Assembly: GCA_964549105.1 (NCBI GenBank)
Contig: CAZJTZ010000006.1
Coordinates: forward strand, 57,164 to 121,163
Source: Hydrogenedens sp964549105
GTDB lineage: Bacteria > Hydrogenedentota > Hydrogenedentia > Hydrogenedentales > Hydrogenedentaceae
DNA: 64,000 bases
Reading direction: 5' to 3'
Below the pieces are notes generated by a model. That model was not told the origin of the DNA, made no database searches, and saw only the letters and a program-made list of their open reading frames with translations. Shown in pieces: positions 35,817 through 44,366 of this stretch. How positions within the stretch are numbered: position 1 is the first letter of the stretch; each line of letters starts with the position of its first letter. Made by a program: the position numbers and the translations under genes.

Positions 35817-36740
35817 TTAATTTACCTCTCCTTTTTCCGCAGTAGTCTGAAACAGGTCAATAAGGCTACCTCCCGTTGGGACAAAAGAACGCACAAAGGT
35901 GCCTGCCCGTTGTGCACATCGAAAAATTTCCTCTCGAGGTAAGTTGTCATGGAGGTGAATAGATAAAATACCTCGGGGTAGTTCTTGAAATTCGACCCCT
36001 AACTTATTTAATTCTTCTTTGAAAGGTTCCATAGGCTCCTGAACTGTAATCTCATAATGGTTTGCATGACTATCAATGAGAGACTGTAAATTGCCACAGA
36101 ATATCAAACTACCTTTGTTTAACACAATAATTTGCGAGCATAAATTCTGCACATCTGGTAAAAGATGGGTAGATAATATAGTAGTAACACCTCGCTGTTC
36201 GGAAATTTCTTTTATTAATTGCAGCATTTCTAACCTACCATCGGGGTCTAAACCATTGGTGGGTTCGTCTAATATCAATATTTGAGGGTCATGCAAAATA
36301 GCCTGTGCCAACTTTACTCGTTGTAACATTCCCGTAGAATAAGTTTGCATAGGTCTATACCGTGCTTCTTGCAATCCTACATAGTTCAATACCTCATGCG
36401 ACCGTTCCAGAGCGTCCACATAGGACATACCCACCAATCTACCGCAATACACCAGGAAACTGACAGCCGTAACTTTTGGACTAACTACTTCTCGCTCGGG
36501 CATGTGCCCCGAAATGGCACGAACTCTTAAAATATCCTTTGGCAATGAATATCCTGCAACAACCATATTCCCTTTGACAGGTCTAAGAAACCCCAGAAAG
36601 GTGCGAATTAAGGTCGTTTTGCCTGCTCCGTTCGGACCCATCAGACCAATTACACCGCGTTCTAAAGAGAAGGATATGTCATTAATTGCCACTGTATTGC
36701 CATAAGTTACAGTTAAATTCTCAACCTTGATAAAAGCCAC
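35817..36740 (-). CDS. ABC transporter ATP-binding protein, first pair
   Basis: A 307-residue ATPase with Walker A GPNGAGKTT, signature YSTGMLQRVKLAQAI, Walker B ILILDEPTNGLDP and STHLLPDVQ switch. I choose GTG 36740 because the family's first strand (IKVENLTVTYG) begins right after it and the start then falls 31 bases after the upstream stop, with AAGG upstream. An in-frame ATG at 36797 would overlap the upstream gene by 26 bases and add 19 residues unlike the family. The C-terminal 90 residues are the ABC-2 exporter extension. Confidence 0.88.
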   Translation of the reverse strand: MAFIKVENLTVTYGNTVAINDISFSLERGVIGLMGPNGAGKTTLIRTFLGFLRPVKGNMVVAGYSLPKDILRVRAISGHMPEREVVSPKVTAVSFLVYCGRLVGMSYVDALERSHEVLNYVGLQEARYRPMQTYSTGMLQRVKLAQAILHDPQILILDEPTNGLDPDGRLEMLQLIKEISEQRGVTTILSTHLLPDVQNLCSQIIVLNKGSLIFCGNLQSLIDSHANHYEITVQEPMEPFKEELNKLGVEFQELPRGILSIHLHDNLPREEIFRCAQRAGTFVRSFVPTGGSLIDLFQTTAEKGEVN

Positions 36741-36771
36741 TAAATTAAACCTTATGGATAAATGGGTTTGA

Positions 36772-39700
36772 TTACAATCGGACCATACAATCAACATTCA
36801 TAACGGGTTCTTCACCCTTGACGATAATTACAGTACTATAAACATAGCGCACCCCACGACCAAATTGCACATAATAAATATCTAATTGCCATTCTCCTGT
36901 GGGTACATCTTCAAATACAAAGTTACCGCCTAAAGGATTTACCATTGTGCTCATACTACCTACAAGGTCATCCATATTGACAACCTGTCCAAAGGCAAAG
37001 GGACGGCCTGTGGGTGGTCGCAGTAAGGCAACACCGCCAATGGGGGGAGATGGATTGCAACGCCCTTCTATTCGTATTCCACCCATTCTACCAAAATCAA
37101 ACCGTGTGGTTTGTCCTTCTTTTACTTCAACAGGAACACCTCGGGTCTCAAACAATCCACTCATATTTACATCATCAATACCACCGGAAGTAGAACCCAC
37201 GGGTGAGGCAACCATTTGGTAAGTGCCACTGGTTAATCCATCAAAGAAATAATAACCGCTTTCATCTGTATTGGTAGTCTTCGTGCCACCCGGACCCAAG
37301 ATAATCACAAGGGCATTAGGGGCAAGTTTTCCATCAATATATACATGCCCTTCCAATCCTCCACCCGAACCCAGAGTTATGACGATATTTTCTGCATGTT
37401 GTCCTGCCTGGAGTGTGATTAACCCACTACTACCCATAGCATAACCTTCGTGCTGTGCAATGACGACATAGTCTCCTTCAGCAACAGATTCAAAACGGAA
37501 GGCTCCATCTTCACCGACAACTTGCATCTTCCCGCCGGAAATTTCTCCGCCCATAAGGGCTCTGGTCATGGCTTCGGTTTCCGAGGCAGATTGGATTAAA
37601 TAGACGCTTGTTCCTTGCGGATTTCCACTACTACGGATGCTTACTCTTCCTGCCACAACTGCACCTTGCTTTGATACAAAAATTTTCACATCAGTGGTTC
37701 CTCCTTCTTGCACTACAACTTGTGCCTTTCCTTCCACATATTCTTCTGCGCTTGCTGTAAGGTCAAAGGCACCAGGACCCAGTTGAAGTTCAAACTTCCC
37801 CTCGGGATTTGTAAAGGAGGATTCTGTTGGCTCTGTAGTATATTGGGCAAATGCAATGTCCCCCGAGGTATCGGCACTAAAAGGTGCTGGCGTAGCCTCA
37901 ATGGTAAAAGATTGTTCTAACGGGGCATTGGTTTCTTTTACCAGCACCTGTCCGCGAATAACGCCAAAAGTTTGTAATACTATATCTGTTGCCTGGTTAA
38001 AACGGACACTATATAAGGTTCGAGTTACATAGCCGGGATAGGAAACTCGTAATTCATAGTAGCCTATATTGACACCATCAATTCGATAATTACCTCCACT
38101 ATCCGTCGTTGTGGAATGCTCTTCCGATTGGAAACCAGCAGTAGTAACACCTTCCAGATGAACCTCTGCTCCACTTAGAGGCTCTCCTCTCGGATTAGTT
38201 ACCTTCCCAAATACAGAAAACTCGCCTGCTTCAATAGGTTCTAATGTAATGTTAATACCACCAAGTTTTGAATATCCATCACTGGCTATTTTCATACCGG
38301 ATAAAGGCATTTTGTAGCCGGCTTTCCATGCTAAAAGTTGGTAACTACCCTGCGGAATTCCCGTAATGGAATAAGAGCCATCTTCTTGTGTGGTCACATT
38401 GCGGAAAGTTGTCGGTTGGTCAAGGGGTGAAAAGATGGCACTATATTCTGGCATACAAACAATTTCTGCTTTGGGCACAGGGTTTCCAGAAGTATCACGG
38501 ACAAATCCCGAAACAGAAGCACCATCAAAAACATTAACATCTACACGAACCACACGATACGACGGGGTTAAGGCAAAAACATCGCTCAATTGAGGTGTAT
38601 AGGAACCACCTGCCGTTACATATAATCGCCATTCTTGATTGAGGGGAATACCCCCCATTTCATAATAGCCCGTGCTATCGGATGTGGTCGAATTCGGAAC
38701 TTCCCGAGTAAGTAGAGCACTTACCGCTTGTGAAAAGATGCTTTGTGAGGTCGTAAGCATAACTTCTGCACCTGTTACGGGTTCTCCAGACATATTTAAA
38801 ATATATCCCCAAATCATTCCTGCGGGGGAAACTTTGAAAATAACCCCTTTTTGCTCATCCTGAGGTGAAGTGATTGCAACCTTTTTGTAAGGAAATTCTT
38901 TTTTGCTGGGCAAGTAGGGTGTCCCCTCAATAGAAACATATAGTCCATAAGTGCCCGGGATAAGCCCTGTCATCTTGAAGTTGCCCTCCTCATCACTTAC
39001 AACGGAGAAAGAAGGGGTTGTTTTCCCTTGTTCAATAAACGGATTGGAACCTTCATCTATAAGGATTTTAATGCCTTCCGCACCTTTATTACTACCCTCT
39101 TCGACAACTTTACCTTCAATTGTACCTCCTTTGTAAAGAGAGATAGTTATTTCTGCTGGGCTGTCTTCCTTTAGTTCAGGTAATGCTTCTTCTCCCTGGG
39201 CATAGTCACTCGACTTTACAATAATACGAACATTTTCATGCTTGTATTGAGCAATATCTGTATCATATACAACAAGTTGTGCCACTCCTTCTTTATCGGT
39301 GCTAAATGGACCTTTTATTTCTCGTGACTCGGCATGGGTACGACTTGTTAAAGGAACTCCAATATTTTGGAATGTCGGTCCGCGTCTGAATGTAAATGTA
39401 CTGGCTAATGTAACTTTTGCTCCGCTTATGGGCTGATTTGTTTTACCATCTATGACCTTCACAGCTATTTTCAATTCTTTTCGTTCTGGGAAAGGTTGAG
39501 ATATTTCTTCAGGAGTAGAAACAGTCTGGGAAGGTTGTTTCTCTGCTTTTTCGCCTGTGGGGGGTGGACTTATTTCTGGAAGGACTTCGTCATATTGCCC
39601 CGTTGTTTTCCTGGGTGTAGGAGAGGTAGGCTTGTCTTCATAAGAAATGTTTGACCGGGGTGGTGCTTCGGGTTTTTGAGGAGCAAACAAAAAAGCAAGG

Positions 39701-39780
39701 GTTATCCCAATACCTACAAGAAGAACTAATATAAATATCGCCTCAATTATACCACGAGACATGAAAATCTTTGTCTTCAT
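36772..39780 (-). CDS. Membrane-anchored protein of carboxypeptidase-regulatory-like (Cna-B-type) repeats
   Basis: A 1002-residue exported protein. A membrane helix at about residues 11-32 anchors or signals it, and a Pro/Glu/Thr-rich stretch (35-90) follows. The rest is about seven or eight beta-sandwich repeats of the CarboxypepD_reg type, each with a start like VSGFVRDTSGNPVPKAEI, a middle T-x-EDGSYSITGIPQGSY and an end like LLAWKAGY. They look like extended extracellular stalk or binding modules, with no catalytic domain. The gene lies between the sigma/anti-sigma genes and the double ABC block on the same strand. It may be a periplasmic structural or binding partner of the exporter (inference). 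Confidence 0.87.
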   Translation of the reverse strand: MKTKIFMSRGIIEAIFILVLLVGIGITLAFLFAPQKPEAPPRSNISYEDKPTSPTPRKTTGQYDEVLPEISPPPTGEKAEKQPSQTVSTPEEISQPFPERKELKIAVKVIDGKTNQPISGAKVTLASTFTFRRGPTFQNIGVPLTSRTHAESREIKGPFSTDKEGVAQLVVYDTDIAQYKHENVRIIVKSSDYAQGEEALPELKEDSPAEITISLYKGGTIEGKVVEEGSNKGAEGIKILIDEGSNPFIEQGKTTPSFSVVSDEEGNFKMTGLIPGTYGLYVSIEGTPYLPSKKEFPYKKVAITSPQDEQKGVIFKVSPAGMIWGYILNMSGEPVTGAEVMLTTSQSIFSQAVSALLTREVPNSTTSDSTGYYEMGGIPLNQEWRLYVTAGGSYTPQLSDVFALTPSYRVVRVDVNVFDGASVSGFVRDTSGNPVPKAEIVCMPEYSAIFSPLDQPTTFRNVTTQEDGSYSITGIPQGSYQLLAWKAGYKMPLSGMKIASDGYSKLGGINITLEPIEAGEFSVFGKVTNPRGEPLSGAEVHLEGVTTAGFQSEEHSTTTDSGGNYRIDGVNIGYYELRVSYPGYVTRTLYSVRFNQATDIVLQTFGVIRGQVLVKETNAPLEQSFTIEATPAPFSADTSGDIAFAQYTTEPTESSFTNPEGKFELQLGPGAFDLTASAEEYVEGKAQVVVQEGGTTDVKIFVSKQGAVVAGRVSIRSSGNPQGTSVYLIQSASETEAMTRALMGGEISGGKMQVVGEDGAFRFESVAEGDYVVIAQHEGYAMGSSGLITLQAGQHAENIVITLGSGGGLEGHVYIDGKLAPNALVIILGPGGTKTTNTDESGYYFFDGLTSGTYQMVASPVGSTSGGIDDVNMSGLFETRGVPVEVKEGQTTRFDFGRMGGIRIEGRCNPSPPIGGVALLRPPTGRPFAFGQVVNMDDLVGSMSTMVNPLGGNFVFEDVPTGEWQLDIYYVQFGRGVRYVYSTVIIVKGEEPVMNVDCMVRL

Positions 39781-39928
39781 AAAAATATCTTACATCTCCA
39801 TTTTATTTTATTAATATATACAAATGACAGTATATATTATAACGAAGGACAATTATAAAAAGATAAAATGAGAGAAAACTTTTTTGTAAAAAGATACTTT
39901 GTGGAACAATTCGGATGCACTTTATCTT

Positions 39929-40342
39929 TTACATTTTGTGAGATTTTACCCAGGGAGTAACCAGAACAAGTAATGTGGTTACAGTGGTAGCCAGAGTTAA
40001 TAAAAGAGAATACGACCCTTGATACTTTGTCCAAAATGTCTGGAATGTAGTCTGGCAGTAATCCCAATAACCCCAACCTGCATCCGAACCATACCAGAAC
40101 ATTACAGACCATTTATAGAAAGATATGGAAAATATAACACCTAAAACGATGGTCAATACAGTGACAACAAACCCCGTCATTATATAACGGAAACGCGTTC
40201 TTTCCCGTTCTTTTAGTTCATGCAACTTTAATCTTTTAACAACATTAGAATGCAAAGTTACAGGTGCCGGTAAAAGTTTTTCATCTCTCAATACCGACTC
40301 AATAAACGCATCCCATTCGTCTTCACGATGAATCTCTACCAT
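39929..40342 (-). CDS. Two-helix membrane protein, probable anti-sigma factor
   Basis: A 137-residue protein. The N-terminal 45 residues are soluble and charged; two membrane helices follow at about 51-73 and 108-131. It overlaps the upstream ECF sigma factor gene by 20 bases, the usual arrangement for a cognate anti-sigma factor. It lacks the His-x3-Cys-x2-Cys zinc motif of ZAS-type anti-sigma factors, so the assignment rests on context and topology. No sequence family is recognised. Confidence 0.72.
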   Translation of the reverse strand: MVEIHREDEWDAFIESVLRDEKLLPAPVTLHSNVVKRLKLHELKERERTRFRYIMTGFVVTVLTIVLGVIFSISFYKWSVMFWYGSDAGWGYWDYCQTTFQTFWTKYQGSYSLLLTLATTVTTLLVLVTPWVKSHKM

Positions 40343-40952
40343 TGGGGAATATCTCCTTTTCTACAACTTTCCGTAATTGTTTACGGGCTCGAAACATCCA
40401 AGTTTTTAGTGTTCCTACGGGTATACCCATAACTTCGGCTATTTCCTCATACGAAATACCGTTCAAATAATAAAGGGTCAAAACGGTAGAATATCGGTCT
40501 GAAAGGTGCGTTACACATTCTCGTACTTTTTCAGCCATTTCCTGTTCAGGAACTTTACTCTCTACACTTCCAACATAAGTATTCGGTTGCAACTCAACTT
40601 CTGACCTTTTTTTTCTCCGATTTAATTCTGTTAAACAAACGCTACATGTAACTCGATATAACCAGGTGGAAAAGGCACAGTCGCCACGAAAACCTTTGAT
40701 ATGTTTGAACGCTTTAATAAACGATTCCTGAGCCATATCTTCTGCAAGGTCCGTATCCCGCATAAAACGATATGCGATATTAAATACAGTTTGTTGATAT
40801 TTTCGGACTAACTCTGCAAAGGCTTCTGTGTTTCCTTTTCGACTTTTCTGAACCAGTTCCAGTTCCGAAGTCTCTACTCCCTTCTCCGCAACACCCGGGT
40901 AAACCGCTACGGCTTCCCCCGAGTGCGAAGAAGAACTGAACCATTTGAACAT
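40323..40952 (-). CDS. ECF-type RNA polymerase sigma factor
   Basis: A 209-residue sigma-70 family regulator. Region 2 is clear: AFAELVRKYQQTVFNIAYRF, DLAEDMAQESFIKAFKHI, FRGDCAFSTWLYRVT. Region 4 follows: LSDRYSTVLTLYYLNGISYE, EIAEVMGIPVGTLKTWMFRA, R-KQL. It would direct polymerase to stress or envelope genes. The downstream gene overlaps by 20 bases and probably encodes its membrane anti-sigma. The DUF4097 gene ends 55 bases upstream on the same strand and may belong to the same unit. Confidence 0.93.
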   Translation of the reverse strand: MFKWFSSSSHSGEAVAVYPGVAEKGVETSELELVQKSRKGNTEAFAELVRKYQQTVFNIAYRFMRDTDLAEDMAQESFIKAFKHIKGFRGDCAFSTWLYRVTCSVCLTELNRRKKRSEVELQPNTYVGSVESKVPEQEMAEKVRECVTHLSDRYSTVLTLYYLNGISYEEIAEVMGIPVGTLKTWMFRARKQLRKVVEKEIFPNGRDSS

Positions 40953-41007
40953 TTAGTCTTCCTTGTCTATCTAATATATTATGACCTTTATTTATTTCTC
41001 ACGGTTT

Positions 41008-41970
41008 CTATTGAATTAACCGTGATATTATTATTTTGCCATTCATAGACAACAATTTCAACTCGGCAACTCCCTTTCCTATCTGTTTTTCTATCTGACG
41101 CACCTGCATTCCCGGGGTAATTTCCCCAAGCGAGAATTCAGAACTTATATAGCCACGATAGGTTTTAGCCATAATCTTTGACGAAAAAAGCTCCGGTAAT
41201 ATTAAAGATATGTTACCATTAGTAACGGCTAAATCACAAACTTCTATTTCTCCACTTAATAATGTAGTTTGAATATTTCCATTCACAGAATTGGCTTTTA
41301 TTTTTCCTTTATCTAATGTTGCATAAATAGCGCCATTGATAGTTTGAATTTCAGCAGAGGTTTTGATATTGCTAATATCAATTCTTCCTAGTATGGTTTG
41401 TGCAAAAACATCCCCTTGCGGTTGAATTATGGTTATGTCTCCCTGGTTGGAATGTACTGATGCATTCTTTACACCTGCCAGTATATATACACTACCTTTG
41501 CCTGTAATATTAATTTCCAGGTCTATCCCTTCAGGCACAATGATTTGATAATCTGTGCGAAACTCAACTACTTCCGGACGAGGGTAGGGTTCTGTCTCTA
41601 CCGAGATATGATGGTCGCTCTCTATAATTTGAAACAGTTGTTTAGAAAATTTGTTGACCTTTTCCCTATCTTTAAATCGCCGAGGATAGCCACGAACATC
41701 CGCATTAATTATTATCTTTGACCCTTTACTTGGAGTAATATTAACTGCACCATCTACATTATCTATGGTTAATTTTTCTCTCGGCTCAAAGGTAAAACTT
41801 CTTACTTCTTGATAATATGGACGGGAAACTTCTATGGGCAAGCGTTCACTCAGCACCCCAATAGTAAACAGTTGGACTGCCAATAAAATGAAAAGAGCCG
41901 TAAAAAAACTCTGAAGCAGGGTCCGTTTTTGAAACCCCTCAAAAAACCAGGACAGATATGTTCTTAACAC
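41008..41970 (-). CDS. DUF4097-like membrane-anchored beta-strand protein
   Basis: A 320-residue protein with one membrane helix (about residues 20-40) and a C-terminal repetitive beta structure. Repeats such as KLTIDNVDGAVNITP, SVHSNQGDITIIQPQGD, IQTINGAIYATLDKG, and AEIQTINGAI fit DUF4097, often a beta-helix or beta-sandwich 'adhesin-like' domain. DUF4097 genes frequently neighbour ECF sigma and anti-sigma genes, as here. Molecular function is unknown. Confidence 0.82.
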   Translation of the reverse strand: MLRTYLSWFFEGFQKRTLLQSFFTALFILLAVQLFTIGVLSERLPIEVSRPYYQEVRSFTFEPREKLTIDNVDGAVNITPSKGSKIIINADVRGYPRRFKDREKVNKFSKQLFQIIESDHHISVETEPYPRPEVVEFRTDYQIIVPEGIDLEINITGKGSVYILAGVKNASVHSNQGDITIIQPQGDVFAQTILGRIDISNIKTSAEIQTINGAIYATLDKGKIKANSVNGNIQTTLLSGEIEVCDLAVTNGNISLILPELFSSKIMAKTYRGYISSEFSLGEITPGMQVRQIEKQIGKGVAELKLLSMNGKIIISRLIQ

Positions 41971-42285
41971 AAAAAGATTAACCTCTCTTTAATTCCTATT
42001 CAGTTTATTATAAAATTGAAATGACTTTTTATTACTTCTCCTCATATTTCTTATCTTTGGACAGTCTTCATTAACCCTTTGTTTCACTATACTTAACGAT
42101 TAATTCCCCCTTTTTGTGTTATTTTTTAAGGTGTAAAGATATTTATTCTTTGAACTCTCTGAAAATAATAAAGATAATCAGGGAATTATAAATAATAGAG
42201 TTTCGTTAAAAATAAGTGAACAATTAATACACTTTAATGTTTTATAATTAGGAGAGACTAAATTTAACTGTTTTTTGTAGGTAAT
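41971..42285. other. Divergent intergenic region before uvrB
   Basis: A 315-base AT-rich region between the leftward DUF4097 gene and uvrB. TATAAT occurs at 42243-42248, 38 bases before the uvrB ATG, but no good -35 is positioned. No SOS-box-like palindrome (CTGT-N8-ACAG) is obvious. No genes seen. Confidence 0.4.
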
Positions 42286-44286
42286 ATGGAAAAGTTTCAA
42301 TTAGTTAGTTCTTATAAACCAGCAGGTGACCAGCCCGAGGCTATTCGCTCACTAATTGAAGGATTAAAGTCAGAAGAGCGTAGTCAAGTGTTGTTAGGCG
42401 TAACAGGTTCGGGTAAAACCTTTACCATTGCAAATGTGATTGCGGAAGTGAATCGCCCCACTCTGGTTCTCGCACCGAACAAGATTTTAGCCGCTCAACT
42501 TTATGGTGAGTTCAAACAATTATTCCCGCACAATGCTGTTGAATATTTTGTTAGTTATTATGATTACTATCAGCCTGAGGCATATATCCCCGCCACAGAT
42601 ACTTATATTGAGAAGGACGCATCTATTAATGATGAAATTGATAAGATGCGGCATTCTGCAACACGGTCACTTTTAACTCGCCGTGATTGTATTATTGTGG
42701 CGTCTGTTTCTTGCATTTATGGTATCGGTTCGCCAGAGAATTATAGTCAGATGCGAGTGGAACTTCATCCCGGTGAGGATATGCCACGCGAGAAATTATT
42801 AGAATCGCTGGTGGCTATGCAATACAGTCGTAATGATATAGATTTTTACCGTGGCACTTTTCGTGTTCGAGGGGATACGGTGGATGTGTTTCCTGCCTAT
42901 GAAACAGAACGAGCCATCCGTATTGAATATTTTGGTGATGAGATTGACGCCTTGATTGAAATTGACCCGTTGCGAGGAATTACTTATCGGCGTTTGCGGT
43001 ATGTAGAGATTTATCCCGGTAGCCACTATGCTACGACGCAGGACGCTTTGGAACGAGCCATTGCAGGGATTGAACATGAATTGAGTGAAAGGTTAAAAGA
43101 ACTTTATGCGGATAATCAGGTGTTGTATGCCCAGCGATTGGAACAGCGGACCCGATATGATATAGAAATGCTTCGCGAATTAGGTTATTGTTCAGGGATT
43201 GAAAACTATTCACGCCATTTGGACGGTCGTATGCCCGGCGAACCTCCCTATACCCTATTGAATTATTTTCCTAAAGATTTTTTGATGGTGATTGATGAAA
43301 GTCACATTTCTATACCGCAGGTTCGTGCTATGTATCATGGAGACCGTTCGCGTAAGGACCAGTTGGTTGCTTATGGTTTTCGTCTGCCTTCAGCAAGGGA
43401 TAATCGTCCACTGACCTTTGATGAGTTTATGGAACGAGTGAATCAAGTCATTTATGTCAGTGCCACGCCGAGTGAGTTTGAAGTGAAAGAGGCTGGGGGT
43501 GTTGTGGTAGAGCAGGTAGTCCGTCCCACAGGATTGGTTGACCCAGTAGTAGAAGTTCGACCTGCACAAAATCAGGTACAGGATTTGCTTGATGAGATTC
43601 AAAAGCGGGTTAAAAAGGGGGAGCGTGTTCTTGTAACCACGCTTACCAAGCGCATGGCAGAAGAACTAACGGAATACTATCGCAAGATGGGTTTGCGCAT
43701 CCGATATATGCACTCCGATGTGGAGACCCTTGAACGCATCGAACTTATTCGTGACCTGCGTCGGGGGGAATTTGATGTGCTGGTAGGTATTAATCTGTTA
43801 CGGGAAGGACTGGACATTCCCGAGGTTTCGCTGGTGGCTATACTTGACGCAGATAAGGAAGGCTACCTTCGTTCTGAAACAAGCCTTATTCAGACCTGTG
43901 GTCGTGCTGCAAGAAATGTCAACGGAAAGGTAATTATGTATGCAGACCGACAGACATATTCTATGAAATCTGCTATAAGCGAGATGGAACGAAGACGAAA
44001 AAAACAATTAAGTTATAATCGTAAATATAAAATCACACCGCGCACTATTCAAAAGCCTATACCTAATATTGTTCCACAAACCCGAGTTCGTAGTAATCAA
44101 AAACGATTAAAGGTGGCGGAACAAGCAGAAGAATATACAGTTTTACCAGAAGATATACCATATAAAATTGAAAAGTATCGGCAATTAATGTTTGAATGTG
44201 CAGAGCGGATGGATTTTGAAGAGGCAGCCGTTTATCGTGATAAAATGCTTAACCTCCAAAAAATGCAAATTGAATTAGGACTGTAA
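42286..44286 (+). CDS. uvrB: UvrABC system protein B
   Basis: Damage-verifying helicase of nucleotide excision repair. The 666-residue protein is full length: Walker A GVTGSGKTFT, the beta-hairpin region YYDYYQPEAYIPATDTYIEK, DESHISIPQVRAMYHGDRSR, helicase motifs LVTTLTKRMAEELTEYY and QTCGRAARNVNGKVIMYAD. The C-terminal UVR domain is present (YRQLMFECAERMDFEEAAVYRD) for UvrC binding. uvrA and uvrC are not in the window. Confidence 0.98.
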   Translation: MEKFQLVSSYKPAGDQPEAIRSLIEGLKSEERSQVLLGVTGSGKTFTIANVIAEVNRPTLVLAPNKILAAQLYGEFKQLFPHNAVEYFVSYYDYYQPEAYIPATDTYIEKDASINDEIDKMRHSATRSLLTRRDCIIVASVSCIYGIGSPENYSQMRVELHPGEDMPREKLLESLVAMQYSRNDIDFYRGTFRVRGDTVDVFPAYETERAIRIEYFGDEIDALIEIDPLRGITYRRLRYVEIYPGSHYATTQDALERAIAGIEHELSERLKELYADNQVLYAQRLEQRTRYDIEMLRELGYCSGIENYSRHLDGRMPGEPPYTLLNYFPKDFLMVIDESHISIPQVRAMYHGDRSRKDQLVAYGFRLPSARDNRPLTFDEFMERVNQVIYVSATPSEFEVKEAGGVVVEQVVRPTGLVDPVVEVRPAQNQVQDLLDEIQKRVKKGERVLVTTLTKRMAEELTEYYRKMGLRIRYMHSDVETLERIELIRDLRRGEFDVLVGINLLREGLDIPEVSLVAILDADKEGYLRSETSLIQTCGRAARNVNGKVIMYADRQTYSMKSAISEMERRRKKQLSYNRKYKITPRTIQKPIPNIVPQTRVRSNQKRLKVAEQAEEYTVLPEDIPYKIEKYRQLMFECAERMDFEEAAVYRDKMLNLQKMQIELGL

Positions 44287-44366
44287 AAGTAGGACAACCT
44301 TTCCCATTTTGGTTTCTTTGTAGTTTCAGGTAAAATAGATATGCAACTTAAAACTGTTAGGAGAAT

